Assembly (NCBI GenBank): GCA_964521255.1
Contig: CAZFRM010000001.1
Coordinates: 248,001 to 312,000 of the forward strand
Length of the DNA: 64,000 nt
Source of the DNA: ZC4RG29 sp964521255
GTDB lineage: Bacteria > Bacteroidota > Bacteroidia > Cytophagales > Cyclobacteriaceae
Direction of reading: 5' to 3'
A program made the position numbers and the translations under genes. Every line of letters starts with the position of its first letter. Position 1 is the first letter of the stretch. Below are positions 26,387 through 35,122 of this stretch, piece after piece. The notes under the pieces were generated by a model. It was not told where the DNA came from and did no database searches. It saw only the letters and a program-made list of their open reading frames with translations.

Positions 26387-27982
26387 TTGGAAACTCCCGC
26401 TCTTACTGAGCCTAAAAAAAATTACTGGCAAACTATCCGTAAGACATTGTATGTCATTGGAACGCTGGTACTTTTTCTTTTTGCGCTTGACCTGATGATC
26501 TCCTCCCTGCAGCATCTTGGAACGGTTGCTGCAGAAACCATTATCCTTGCAACTTCCAATCCGTTCACTGGTCTGTTTATAGGTTTACTTATCACGGCGA
26601 TGATACAAAGCAGTTCCACCACAACTTCATTGTGCGTCGCTTTGGTTGCCTCTGGTTCTATCACCTTGGAAAATGCTATACCTATTATAATGGGAGCTAA
26701 CGTAGGGACAACCATAACGAGCACCATTGTATCATTGGGATTTATCAACAAGAAGAAAGAATTCAGGAGGGCCGTAGCCGCCGGTACTTATCACGATTTT
26801 TTCAATATCCTTACCGTTATTATTCTTTTCCCTTTAGAATACTATTATGGATTTCTTTCTCACTTATCAGAATCAATTGCTCATCAATTCTTCAATCCAT
26901 CAGCTGTACCTACAGCTAATCAGGTTCGGCATTTTTGGTCTGGGTTTAATCCTGTAATTGAATTTCTCGTAAATAACATTTCAAATGGATTCATCCTCAC
27001 CGTTCTTTCCTTCACTTTATTATTCGCCTCAATCATTTTATTCCGGCGTCTGCTCTCAAATATTCTTTCAGTAAAATCGCCGGATACATTCAGCCGATTC
27101 TTTTTCAAAAATAAATTCAAATCTTTTGCATGGGGACTCGTCACCACCGCAGCTATTCGTTCGAGTACGGTAACGACATCACTTGTTGTTCCCCTGGTTG
27201 CACAGAAAATTGTAACCCTTCGAAAGGCAGCGCCCTTTATAATAGGCGCTAACATCGGAACGACCATTACAGCCTTCATAGCAGCCACGTTAAACTCCAA
27301 CACTTCAAGCGCCATCAGTCTTGCTCTTGCTCACTTTCTGTTCAACTTCATAGGCTTTCTGATTTTCTTCCCCATTCCGGCGCTACGGGAAATCCCTATT
27401 AAGCTGGCAAGTGGACTTGGAAAGTTGACCCTGAAATATAGACTCGCAGGATTTGTTTATATCCTGAGCATGTTTTTCTTTATTCCTTTTTCATTGATTT
27501 ATCTTAATCGGGGAGCCACACAGATATTGGATGCTCAATATCAAAGGATAAATGTTCAAGCGGGGACAAAAGAAGGTTACCATATTATGTCAAGAATGAA
27601 TACGGTAACGCAAAGTGGCGAGTGGCTAATGTTTGGCGCTCAAAAATCAGAACCCGAAAAGATCGTTACTGTGTATAAAAAGAATAATATATTATTCATC
27701 AATAATGAAATGTACATGTTCAACAAACCCGGATTTTGTTGGGATGGGGAGGGCAAACAAGGGAAATTTCAGTCCTGCATCATGGATATAATTCCACAAC
27801 TCAAACTCAATTCTTTGACTTTCGATTCAGTCTATGTTTATCATCGTACATTTTCATTGGACTCCACTGTGGAGCGATATTATATCAGTGTAAACTATCC
27901 GTTGATTATAAAGAAAGAAATCATGGACAAAGACACTAACATTATTTTAACCGAAGAGCTTGTTAAGCTTACTCAAAAATAA
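26387..27982 (+). CDS. Na/Pi cotransporter family protein (NptA-like)
   Basis: The start is TTG at 26387: a TAG lies six bases upstream and the next ATG (residue 40) would remove the first membrane helix. The 531-residue protein contains two copies of the family repeat, QSSSTTTSLCVAL with GANVGTTITS (about 68-110) and RSSTVTTSLVVPL with GANIGTTITA (about 257-300). These QSS and GANxGTT motifs define Na/Pi-II symporters. About nine membrane segments lie in 1-380; the C-terminal 150 residues are soluble, and no PhoU-like helical domain is obvious. TATCTTAG at 26359-26366 is a one-mismatch -7 candidate. Likely a phosphate or other anion importer. Confidence 0.88.
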   Translation: METPALTEPKKNYWQTIRKTLYVIGTLVLFLFALDLMISSLQHLGTVAAETIILATSNPFTGLFIGLLITAMIQSSSTTTSLCVALVASGSITLENAIPIIMGANVGTTITSTIVSLGFINKKKEFRRAVAAGTYHDFFNILTVIILFPLEYYYGFLSHLSESIAHQFFNPSAVPTANQVRHFWSGFNPVIEFLVNNISNGFILTVLSFTLLFASIILFRRLLSNILSVKSPDTFSRFFFKNKFKSFAWGLVTTAAIRSSTVTTSLVVPLVAQKIVTLRKAAPFIIGANIGTTITAFIAATLNSNTSSAISLALAHFLFNFIGFLIFFPIPALREIPIKLASGLGKLTLKYRLAGFVYILSMFFFIPFSLIYLNRGATQILDAQYQRINVQAGTKEGYHIMSRMNTVTQSGEWLMFGAQKSEPEKIVTVYKKNNILFINNEMYMFNKPGFCWDGEGKQGKFQSCIMDIIPQLKLNSLTFDSVYVYHRTFSLDSTVERYYISVNYPLIIKKEIMDKDTNIILTEELVKLTQK

Positions 27983-28078
27983 CTGGCCTGCGATTTGGTC
28001 AGACCGACTTTGACATAAGTCAACTAAATTCATTTCTTGCTTTCCAAAATTCTTATATTGCATTAAGAGACAGAAATT

Positions 28079-28432
28079 ATGCTGAAGGAGCGTTTACTTA
28101 ATTTTTTAAAATTGGACGGCCTGATTGAACATCTCGCGGGATATTTTGAAACCCGGGTCGAACTGTTAAAAGTTGAAGCAAAAGAAGAGGGCGTTCGACT
28201 GGGTTCAAAGTTATTACTGGGCCTGTTGATTGCTTTCACGGTAGTATTCTTCCTTCTTTTAGGGAGTTTTGCTACAGCCTATGCGATTGGCGAAAAATTA
28301 GGAACTTCAATAGGCTTTGTAATTGTAGGAGGTTTTTACTTATTGATTACCGTTCTTTTGGTCGTATTCAAAGATGCGATTACCACCAAGTTTGAGAAAA
28401 TTCTTATAGATGTAATGCAAAAAAAAAAATAA
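28079..28432 (+). CDS. Phage holin family (YqjE-like) membrane protein
   Basis: The 117-residue protein has an N-terminal amphipathic helix ending in FETRVELLKVEAKEEG, then two membrane spans (about 47-68 and 76-99). This matches the Actinobacterial/YqjE phage-holin-3 family, which in chromosomes is a stress-related membrane protein rather than a phage lysis gene. It heads a three-gene operon with a small membrane protein and a GGGP synthase. Confidence 0.8.
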   Translation: MLKERLLNFLKLDGLIEHLAGYFETRVELLKVEAKEEGVRLGSKLLLGLLIAFTVVFFLLLGSFATAYAIGEKLGTSIGFVIVGGFYLLITVLLVVFKDAITTKFEKILIDVMQKKK

Positions 28433-28438
28433 ATAGTC

Positions 28439-28840
28439 ATGGAATTATTAGAGAGTAATAGTCCGAAAAGTGAATTGATTAAAAAATCACTTCAACAACG
28501 CAAAGCGCTGGAAGAGGAAGTCAGACAACTTTCTGATCGGACAGAAAAAATGATCATTAATACCGTTGTTATTGGCGGAGCTTTGGCCTTAAGTTACTGG
28601 ATCGTAAAAAGTTTTATATCCCCTGGTAAACGGTCAAAAGCAAAAAAAAGAAAATCAGCATCCCTGGTAGCTGAACCTACTGTTGAAGAAGATAGAGAAG
28701 AATCAAAAATTTCGGAGATGCTTTCAAGTGTTGGAACCATGTTGGCATCGCAAGCCGCTGGTTTCTTACTCGCAATAGCTAAAGAAAAGCTAATGGAGTA
28801 CCTGGCATCACAAGCCGAAAAGAAAAATGAAACTAAATGA
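28439..28840 (+). CDS. Hypothetical protein with one membrane helix (operon partner of the holin-like gene)
   Basis: The 133 residues comprise an N-terminal charged helix (SLQQRKALEEEVRQLSDRTEK), a membrane helix near 39-58 (INTVVIGGALALSYWIVKSF), a Lys-rich linker with KRSKAKKRK, and a C-terminal amphipathic helix. It resembles the YqjD/ElaB-like partners that accompany YqjE, but no motif is decisive. Its ATGA stop-start overlaps the next gene (28837-28840). Confidence 0.65.
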   Translation: MELLESNSPKSELIKKSLQQRKALEEEVRQLSDRTEKMIINTVVIGGALALSYWIVKSFISPGKRSKAKKRKSASLVAEPTVEEDREESKISEMLSSVGTMLASQAAGFLLAIAKEKLMEYLASQAEKKNETK

Positions 28841-29601
28841 GAATTCTCGAGACACTTCGCCTTCGCCAGAAGGAAGGCAAGAAATCAATTGCCATATTAA
28901 TTGATCCTGATAACGTTTCAGACAGCAGCCAGCTTCAACATCTTATTAATCTTGCCAATGAAAATTGTGTAGATTTTTTCTTTGTTGGTGGAAGTCTTGT
29001 AACAACAACAAATCTATCCGAAGTAGTAAAAAGAATAAAGGATAACGTAACTATTCCGGTAGTTCTTTTCCCCGGTAATGCTATGCAGATTGAACCCAAT
29101 GCAGATGGCCTTCTTTTTTTGTCACTCATTTCCGGAAGAAATCCAGAGTTGCTCATTGGACAACACGTTGTATCTGCACCCATAATCCGAAACACCCGAT
29201 TAGAAGTTATTCCAACAGGGTATATGCTTGTAAACTCGGGTCGCATCACCTCTGTGGCCTACATCAGTAATACCACACCTATTCCCGATGATAAGTATTC
29301 ATTAGCTGCATGCACAGCCATGGCCGGAGAGATGTTGGGTCTGCAAGCCATATACATGGATGCAGGAAGCGGCGCGGAAAATCCTATTCATCCTAAAATG
29401 ATAAATGCAGTGCGAAAAGCCGTGAAGGTTCCGCTTATTATTGGTGGTGGTCTTAACACATATCAAAAAGCAATAGGCGCATTGGAGGCAGGAGCGGATA
29501 CCATCGTGATTGGAAATGCGTTGGAAAAAAATCCTGATCTTCTTATTGAGGTATCAGAAAAAATTTACGAGTGGAATCAGAGTGTGACGAAAGAGCGTTA
29601 A
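28837..29601 (+). CDS. Geranylgeranylglyceryl/heptaprenylglyceryl phosphate synthase family protein
   Basis: The 254-residue TIM barrel has AILIDPDNV (19-27) near the start, FFVGGSLVT (48-56), VVLFPGNAMQI (75-85) and the ending IIGGGLNTYQKA with GADTIVIGNALE. These match the PcrB/GGGPS family, which joins a polyprenyl chain to glycerol-1-phosphate. Group II enzymes of this family occur in many Bacteroidota. The first step of archaeal-type ether lipid synthesis is implied, yet a bacterial cell lacking the later archaeal enzymes would use the product for something else. Overlap with the preceding gene suggests the product acts at the membrane together with the holin-like proteins. Confidence 0.9.
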   Translation: MRILETLRLRQKEGKKSIAILIDPDNVSDSSQLQHLINLANENCVDFFFVGGSLVTTTNLSEVVKRIKDNVTIPVVLFPGNAMQIEPNADGLLFLSLISGRNPELLIGQHVVSAPIIRNTRLEVIPTGYMLVNSGRITSVAYISNTTPIPDDKYSLAACTAMAGEMLGLQAIYMDAGSGAENPIHPKMINAVRKAVKVPLIIGGGLNTYQKAIGALEAGADTIVIGNALEKNPDLLIEVSEKIYEWNQSVTKER

Positions 29602-29831
29602 TAGTTAACAGTTAATCGATCCTCAACAAAACGGTATGGGTTATTGGAGTTGCAGGTCTTGAGAGTGCTTAACTGTCCACCGATGCAAAACCAGCGCCGT
29701 TAAAAATAAAAATGTGTGGGGTTTAAAAGAGCTGCACTCAATATTTCATCATCAGTCTGCAATTGCTAAAAACTAGTGTTACGCCCACTGTATTTTTATT
29801 CTTTGCCAAGGCTTATTTATAAATTTCAGCA

Positions 29832-30380
29832 TCATACCATTCCTTCTTCTGCTTTTATAGTCCATAATCCAAGAACGCAATAGACATCTTTCTTATACCA
29901 ATCCTGTTTTGTCTTAAAGATCACGAAATCATCTACTCGATTTAATCCACCAAAATTATCGTCTTCGAATCTTTTGATTCGAAGATCATTTTCTTTATCA
30001 AACGTATCAATCAGGGCACAAAATAATTTATTGTGTTTAAAGTCGAGCAATTTCAATTTATTAATATCCCTTTGATAAGAGTCAATAGTATCTCGAAGTT
30101 TGATCTCTATAACATAGTAAGTTGAATCCCCTGATTCATGTTCTATTTCAAACACAATATCACTTGGGCCACCATTATCCAAATTCAATTCTCTCGCCCA
30201 TTGAATTCTATTTCCCGGCAGATTAAAAATTTTTTCTCTATCCTTATAAATTGCTTTACCAATTTGATAAGCTAATGATAATTCGGGTGCAAAAAATATC
30301 CCTTTATCAATTTGTGCAAGTTCTTCTTCTTCATTAAGAACAATTCCTTTAATAATTCTAAAAATTTCTCTTTCTATCAT
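29832..30380 (-). CDS. Hypothetical protein with a PD-(D/E)xK-like pattern
   Basis: I use the ATG at 30380 (182 residues, MIEREIFRII) because GGAGG lies nine bases upstream; the frame is also open from 30407. The central stretch GGPSDIVFEIE followed by YYVIEIKLRD fits the PD-(D/E)xK nuclease pattern (Asp, then E-x-K, on consecutive strands), so a nuclease or a nuclease-like binding fold is possible. A helix with QRDINKLKLL follows, and the C-terminal strands resemble the rest of that fold. No restriction-modification or CRISPR partner is nearby. It stands alone, flanked by about 230 bases of empty DNA on one side, and may be an accessory gene. Confidence 0.6.
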   Translation of the reverse strand: MIEREIFRIIKGIVLNEEEELAQIDKGIFFAPELSLAYQIGKAIYKDREKIFNLPGNRIQWARELNLDNGGPSDIVFEIEHESGDSTYYVIEIKLRDTIDSYQRDINKLKLLDFKHNKLFCALIDTFDKENDLRIKRFEDDNFGGLNRVDDFVIFKTKQDWYKKDVYCVLGLWTIKAEEGMV

Positions 30381-30526
30381 ATGATTAAGCCTCCAAACAT
30401 TAGGCATAACAATTCGGTTTCAACGATAAGGCAATTTAAATCAGAGGTATTTCTTTGTGATTTCCAGGGACCTCCTTAAGGATCTCCGTGCTAAATTCAT
30501 AACCATTAAACAGACAACCATTACCA

Positions 30527-31666
30527 CTACCGCAAAAGCTCTCTTGAAATTACCATCTTCTGTATCTCTGTTGTGCCTTCATAAATCTGGGTGATCTTTG
30601 CATCGCGCATCATTCGCTCTACATGATATTCTTTTACATATCCATAACCACCGTGAATTTGAACGGCTTCGGTTGTTACCTCCTGGGCTATTTGTGAAGC
30701 AAACAATTTGGCCATGGCGGCCGCTTTAACAAAATCTTTATTCTGATCTTTCAAATGAGCAGCTTGCCATACTAATAATCGTGCGGCGTCAATTTGCGTA
30801 GCCATTTCAGCAAGTTTAAACTGAATGGCCTGGTGTTCTGCCAGCGCTTTTCCAAACGCTTTGCGTTCTTTGGAATATTTTAATGATAATTCGTAAGCGC
30901 CTGACGCAATTCCCAACGCCTGAGCAGCAATTCCTATTCTTCCACCATTAAGTGTTGACATAGCGAAGGTGAATCCGAATCCTTCCTCTCCTATCCGATT
31001 TGATTTTGGAATTTTTACATCCGTAAACATTAACGAATGGGTATCTGATCCTCGAATGCCCATCTTATCTTCTTTTTTTCCAACAACAAATCCGGGCATT
31101 CCTCTTTCAACAATTAATGCATTAATTCCCTTGTGTTTTTTTTCTGGATGTGTCTGGGCAATTACAAGATAAACACTTGCGCTGCCGCCATTTGTAATCC
31201 AATTTTTGGTTCCGTTCAAAAGATAGTAATCCCCTTTATCTTCTGCCATAGTTCGTTGGCTCGTTGCATCAGATCCTGCCTCGGGCTCAGAAAGACAGAA
31301 CGCGCCGATTACTTCACCTTTGGCCAAAGGTTTCAAATACTTTTCCTTCTGCTCTTCCGAGCCAAATTTTTCCAATCCCCAGCAGACTAATGAATTATTA
31401 ACCGACATGCAGACAGAGGCAGAGGCATCAACTTTTGAAATCTCTTCCATTGCCAACACATATGAAATTGTATCCAGTCCACCACCATTGTACTTCGGAT
31501 CTACCATCATTCCCATGAAACCAAGTTCTGCCATTTTTTTAACTTGCTCAGCAGGAAATTTTTGATGCGTGTCGCGTTCAATTACCCCAGGTAATAATTC
31601 ACTTCGTGCAAAGTCTCGCGCGGCTTGTTGAACTGCCAGATGCTCTTCAGTTAATTGAAAATTCAT
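30527..31666 (-). CDS. Acyl-CoA dehydrogenase (short-chain/butyryl-CoA type)
   Basis: The ATG at 31666 gives the standard 379 residues, MNFQLTEEHLAVQQAARDFA; the longer open frame to 31696 is unlikely. Signatures: AFCLSEPEAGSDA (about 121-133), WITNGGSASVYLV (about 152-164) and the C-terminal QIHGGYGYVKEYHVERMMRD with IYEGTTEIQ, whose Glu is the probable catalytic base. The enzyme uses FAD to oxidise acyl-CoA in fatty acid beta-oxidation. The closest named types are short-chain or butyryl-CoA dehydrogenases. It is monocistronic by position. Confidence 0.95.
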   Translation of the reverse strand: MNFQLTEEHLAVQQAARDFARSELLPGVIERDTHQKFPAEQVKKMAELGFMGMMVDPKYNGGGLDTISYVLAMEEISKVDASASVCMSVNNSLVCWGLEKFGSEEQKEKYLKPLAKGEVIGAFCLSEPEAGSDATSQRTMAEDKGDYYLLNGTKNWITNGGSASVYLVIAQTHPEKKHKGINALIVERGMPGFVVGKKEDKMGIRGSDTHSLMFTDVKIPKSNRIGEEGFGFTFAMSTLNGGRIGIAAQALGIASGAYELSLKYSKERKAFGKALAEHQAIQFKLAEMATQIDAARLLVWQAAHLKDQNKDFVKAAAMAKLFASQIAQEVTTEAVQIHGGYGYVKEYHVERMMRDAKITQIYEGTTEIQKMVISRELLR

Positions 31667-31725
31667 GACATTTAAATTTTCGTTTAGGCACACCAATATA
31701 GCACAAACGGATTTGTATAAACAGA

Positions 31726-31754
31726 AAAGGCCTGAGTAGTCTCAAGCCTTTTAA
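31726..31754 (-). terminator. Probable Rho-independent terminator after the zinc peptidase gene
   Basis: On the minus strand AAAGGCTTGAG and CTCAGGCCTTT form a stem with one mismatch and are followed by TTTTCTGTTT. It lies downstream of the minus-strand peptidase gene and upstream of the acyl-CoA dehydrogenase gene. Confidence 0.6.
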
Positions 31755-31769
31755 TTATCGATTATGGTT

Positions 31770-31860
31770 CAATGTCGTTTAGTTAAGCTTTATTCTTAAT
31801 TGGCCTCACCCAACCTCTCCAAAGGAGAGGAGATTATGGAAGCTTAACTAAACGACATTG
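31770..31860. repeat. Large nested palindrome: 21-bp perfect inverted repeat around a 7-bp hairpin
   Basis: Arms at 31770-31790 and 31840-31860 are exact reverse complements (the left arm starts CAATGTCGTTTAG and ends TTAAGCTT). The 49-base centre holds CCTCTCC (31814-31820), AAA, GGAGAGG (31824-31830). Such a long perfect repeat is far beyond chance. It lies just downstream of the peptidase gene. It has no open frame and no obvious transposase, so it may be a non-autonomous mobile element or a structured 3' end. Confidence 0.8.
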
Positions 31861-31878
31861 GGTAACAGTTTCATTTGT

Positions 31879-32583
31879 TTACCTGTCACGATTACCCATG
31901 AAGATCATAACATAATATAGAAGTGTCGCCAGGGCACCAATAGCTGCAACTACATATGTCATAGCTGCCCACTTAAGCGCATCTTTTGCCATTTCATGTT
32001 CTTGACGATTTACTATTCCTCTACTTTCAATCCACGCTAACGCTCTTTTACTTGCATCAAACTCTACGGGCAATGTTATCAAAGCAAACAAAGCAAATAC
32101 GCCGTAACACGCAATAATTACAAGCAAAGCTGTATCAAAAGAAAATAATCCTTTCACAGCAAATGCACCAAACATCATCATGATAAAAATAATATTCATG
32201 ATCTTAGCGCTTATGTTTTGCATTGGAACCATCGCTGATCGAAACTTAAGCATACTATAGGCGGTAGCATGTTGAACGGCGTGGCCACATTCATGTGATG
32301 AAACAGCAGCAGCAGCGGCATTACGTCCGTTATAGACCCCTTCACTTAAGTTTACTGTTTTATTCGCAGGGTTATAGTGATCTGTCAGTTGACCGGGCAC
32401 ACTAATAACCTGAACATCATGAATTCCATTATCAGCAAGCATTAACCTTGCGATTTCAGCGCCGGTCAAATCTCTTGTGAGATGAATTTTTGAATACCTG
32501 CTGAACTTCCCCTTCAATCTTGCACTAACGATCATACCAATCACCATGAAGATTACTGTTATTACTAAAGCACCACTCATCAT
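31879..32583 (-). CDS. Neutral zinc metallopeptidase, YugP family
   Basis: The 234-residue membrane protein has the zinc motif HECGHAVQH at 97-105 inside a predicted peptidase domain, preceded by SVPGQLTDHYNPANKTVNLS (61-80), a YugP hallmark. Membrane spans lie near 4-22, 120-145, 148-172 and 210-230. The family is conserved in many phyla; its substrate is unknown. The downstream DNA contains a terminator and a large palindrome. Confidence 0.9.
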   Translation of the reverse strand: MMSGALVITVIFMVIGMIVSARLKGKFSRYSKIHLTRDLTGAEIARLMLADNGIHDVQVISVPGQLTDHYNPANKTVNLSEGVYNGRNAAAAAVSSHECGHAVQHATAYSMLKFRSAMVPMQNISAKIMNIIFIMMMFGAFAVKGLFSFDTALLVIIACYGVFALFALITLPVEFDASKRALAWIESRGIVNRQEHEMAKDALKWAAMTYVVAAIGALATLLYYVMIFMGNRDR

Positions 32584-32688
32584 AGACTTATATACTTTTA
32601 ATTGTTTGATTTTTTATATCAAGGTTTACGCCAAAATTCCTTCTCTGTCAAAAAGGCATGATTAACTGATTTTCCCTCGTGAATTTAG

Positions 32689-32696
32689 CAAAAATA
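32689..32696 (-). promoter_or_regulatory. Candidate -7 box of the zinc peptidase gene
   Basis: The minus strand reads TATTTTTG (TAnnTTTG), in the gap between the flippase-like gene (ends 32710) and the peptidase start (32583). No -33 element is clear, and the implied leader is about 100 bases. Confidence 0.3.
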
Positions 32697-32709
32697 AAAA
32701 AGGATAATA

Positions 32710-33711
32710 CTAATGCTTTCGAATAAGAAGAGAAGTTACAACCAGAGAAACTGAACCCGCCAGAATCATTATAAAAGTTTGCCAGCCGTGAAAGATAAAG
32801 GTGAGCGCCACAGCATCTTTAAGTTGTATATTATATAAAAAAGCCAGGCCCTGCGGGACGAGTACATGATATGAACCTGTACCACCCGGAAGCGGCGCGG
32901 CCATTGCGATTGACCCGATCCCAAACAGACTGATTACTGCACTAAATCCTAAGTGATTCGTAACCGGAAATGCTTTTATAACACAATAACTCATAAAAAA
33001 ATAAAGGAACCAGATAAAGAGAGAATAGAATATGAACAAACCTTTCCGCTCCAACTGAAATATTGACAACAGTCCCTTCCTTATTCCATCCCAAATTTTC
33101 TGTAAAGTTTCTTTAATTTTTCTGTTCCTTTTAATTAATAAATAACCAACAACTAAGATTACAAAGCCTGTTGCAGCCAGGTAAAGAATCGGTACAAGTT
33201 TGGATGTTGATCCAGAAAGTTGAATCGGAAGAGTTTCTACAAAGGCCAGCAGTTTTTTTGATTCAAGTAAAAAAGCAAGAATAATAAGTAATGCCAAACA
33301 AATGAGATCAACAACTCTTTCAACAACTACGGTTCCAAAAGAAACATCAGCAGGCACTTTACCAAGCTTGTATAAATTATAACAGCGCGATACTTCTCCA
33401 CCTCTGGGGATTACAAGATTGACCAGGTAGCCAACCATCAGCGAGAGAAAACTATGTGAAGTCTTAACATAGTTGCCTGTAGGTACGAGCAACATTTTCC
33501 ATCGAATAGCGCGAACGATGTGGCTTAATATCGCAAAGACAAACATTAGCATAAGCCATCCTTTGTCAGCGATTTTCCAGGTCTGTAAAATGTAATCAAG
33601 TTTATTCTCTCCCTGACCTACCGTTAGGCCCCGAAGGGAAAACCAAACAAGTAAGATCGTTATCGCTAAGATTATGACGTATTGGAGGACAACCCTGAAG
33701 CGTGATGACAT
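32710..33711 (-). CDS. Lysylphosphatidylglycerol-synthase-TM / UPF0104 family membrane protein
   Basis: The 333-residue protein has about eight membrane spans and the family's typical segments: SFLSLMVGYLVNLVIPRGGE followed by VSRCYNLYK (about 85-113) and the C-terminal APLPGGTGSYHVLVPQGLAF (about 273-292). Members are flippase-like or transferase-membrane domains, related to the membrane half of MprF and to AglD. No catalytic domain is attached. It lies 33 bases after panD and is probably cotranscribed with panC-panD. Confidence 0.85.
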   Translation of the reverse strand: MSSRFRVVLQYVIILAITILLVWFSLRGLTVGQGENKLDYILQTWKIADKGWLMLMFVFAILSHIVRAIRWKMLLVPTGNYVKTSHSFLSLMVGYLVNLVIPRGGEVSRCYNLYKLGKVPADVSFGTVVVERVVDLICLALLIILAFLLESKKLLAFVETLPIQLSGSTSKLVPILYLAATGFVILVVGYLLIKRNRKIKETLQKIWDGIRKGLLSIFQLERKGLFIFYSLFIWFLYFFMSYCVIKAFPVTNHLGFSAVISLFGIGSIAMAAPLPGGTGSYHVLVPQGLAFLYNIQLKDAVALTFIFHGWQTFIMILAGSVSLVVTSLLIRKH

Positions 33712-33744
33712 GCGTGAATCAGTTCAAAGTTTTTCGAGCCTTCA

Positions 33745-34092
33745 TCACACTAACTTATTATCAGGATCAGGAAAAATAACGGTGGGTTTGAATTTTTTTG
33801 CTTTCTCAAACTTCATCCACGCATAGGAAAAAATGATAACTACATCTCCTACCTGCGCTCTTCGTGCAGCGGGTCCGTTAAGGCAAACTGTTCCCGATCC
33901 TCGCTCACCTTTTATAACATATGTATCAAGCCGCTCACCGTTATTGACGTTTACAATCTGCACACGCTCACCCTCTATGATATTTGAAGCATCCATTAAA
34001 TCTTCATCAATGGCAATACTGCCCACGTAATGCAACTCTGCTTGCGTAATTTTTACCCGGTGAATCTTAGACTTTAAAACTTCTATCTTCAA
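33745..34092 (-). CDS. panD: Aspartate 1-decarboxylase
   Basis: The 115-residue protein makes beta-alanine from aspartate for pantothenate. Self-cleavage occurs between Gly24 and Ser25 in LHYVGSIAID, leaving a pyruvoyl group on Ser25. NGPAARRAQVGD near 74-85 is another family motif. The gene is 60 bases after panC, as expected for a pathway operon. Confidence 0.96.
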   Translation of the reverse strand: MKIEVLKSKIHRVKITQAELHYVGSIAIDEDLMDASNIIEGERVQIVNVNNGERLDTYVIKGERGSGTVCLNGPAARRAQVGDVVIIFSYAWMKFEKAKKFKPTVIFPDPDNKLV

Positions 34093-34152
34093 TGATTTGA
34101 AAATTTAAGGTTCAAATTTCATGTAAATTTTTCCGTCTCACAAATCACAGCA

Positions 34153-35001
34153 CTACCGGATGAACATGTTATCAATTAACCTCACTTCTCCGATGTATGC
34201 TGCAATACACAAAATGGGTTGATCAGCCTGTTCAACACTTATGATTGGTTTTAAGTTTATACTATCCGCCAACTCAAAATACTCCAATCTTACATCTTGC
34301 GCTTCAGTGAACATATTTTCGATAGACTTCTTCACCTCTAAAAAATCTTTTTTCTTCACAACTAATTCTTTTTTGGCAAAATCCAATGCTTTAAAAAGAA
34401 TCACAGCCTGTTCACGCTGCTTAGCATTTAATCGCTGATTCCTTGATGACAATGCTAATCCGTCTGTTTCCCTGGTAGTACTTATACTCTTCAATTCCAG
34501 GTCAAACTTTAATTCCTCAACCATTCGCCTGATGATGGTGAATTGCTGCCAGTCCTTTTGACCAAAGTAAACCCTGTCCGGGGCTACAATGTTGAAGAAT
34601 TTAGCTACTACCAAAGCAACCCCGCTAAAGTGACCAGGCCGGAAATGGCCTTCCATAACCTTATCGAGATGACCAAAATCAAACTTGATTAATGGGGCAT
34701 CAGGGTACATTTCATTATTTGTTGGCGTAAAAAGCAGATCACATCCAACTTTTTTAAGCATTTCAGAATCCTTTTCTATAGTTCTGGGGTACTTGAGCAG
34801 ATCCTTGGGATTGTTGAATTGTGCCGGATTAACGTAAATGGAGCATATAGTGAGGTCATTTTCTTTTTGAGAGGCTTCGAGAAGGGAAAGATGCCCTTTG
34901 TGTAAAGCACCCATTGTAGGTACCAGTCCCAGTGATTTACCTTTTATCCTGGCCTGCTTTAAAACTGCTTTTAATGGGCTTATTTCGCTGAAAACCTCCA
35001 T
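34153..35001 (-). CDS. panC: Pantothenate synthetase
   Basis: I set the start at the ATG at 35001 (282 residues, MEVFSEISPLKAVLKQAR). The frame is open to 35091, but an exact TAnnTTTG box at 35025-35032 lies inside that extension, so the longer start would not be transcribed from it. The HIGH-like HKGH within PTMGALHKGHLSLLE, then YVNPAQFNNPKDL and GQKDWQQFTIIRRMV, identify the family. It condenses pantoate and beta-alanine using ATP. Divergent from the GT5 gene. Confidence 0.95.
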   Translation of the reverse strand: MEVFSEISPLKAVLKQARIKGKSLGLVPTMGALHKGHLSLLEASQKENDLTICSIYVNPAQFNNPKDLLKYPRTIEKDSEMLKKVGCDLLFTPTNNEMYPDAPLIKFDFGHLDKVMEGHFRPGHFSGVALVVAKFFNIVAPDRVYFGQKDWQQFTIIRRMVEELKFDLELKSISTTRETDGLALSSRNQRLNAKQREQAVILFKALDFAKKELVVKKKDFLEVKKSIENMFTEAQDVRLEYFELADSINLKPIISVEQADQPILCIAAYIGEVRLIDNMFIR

Positions 35002-35024
35002 TTTAGGCCATTGACAAAAGGTCG

Positions 35025-35032
35025 CAAAGATA
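35025..35032 (-). promoter_or_regulatory. Candidate -7 box of the panC-panD operon
   Basis: The minus strand reads TATCTTTG (TAnnTTTG), 24 bases before the panC ATG. It supports the shorter panC start. No strong -33 element is visible. Confidence 0.45.
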
Positions 35033-35052
35033 TAGTTTAAAATGAAAATTAG

Positions 35053-35083
35053 TTGAATAGGGGGGTAAATTTTTGTATTTTTG
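35053..35083 (+). promoter_or_regulatory. Promoter of the GT5-DUF4270-glmS-ridA operon
   Basis: TTG at 35053-35055, a 20-base spacer and TATTTTTG at 35076-35083 fit the Bacteroidota -33/-7 arrangement. The ATG follows at 35123, so the leader is about 33 bases. Confidence 0.5.
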
Positions 35084-35122
35084 TGGCTCAATTTTTTCCG
35101 TTGTAATTAAATCCAATTATAT

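Noticed and set aside
28079..28432. Prophage signal from the holin-like gene
   Set aside because: No other phage gene is nearby; the YqjE-like family is a normal chromosomal membrane protein.
35002..35091. Longer N-terminus for panC
   Set aside because: An exact -7 box lies inside it, and the added residues do not look like a PanC start.
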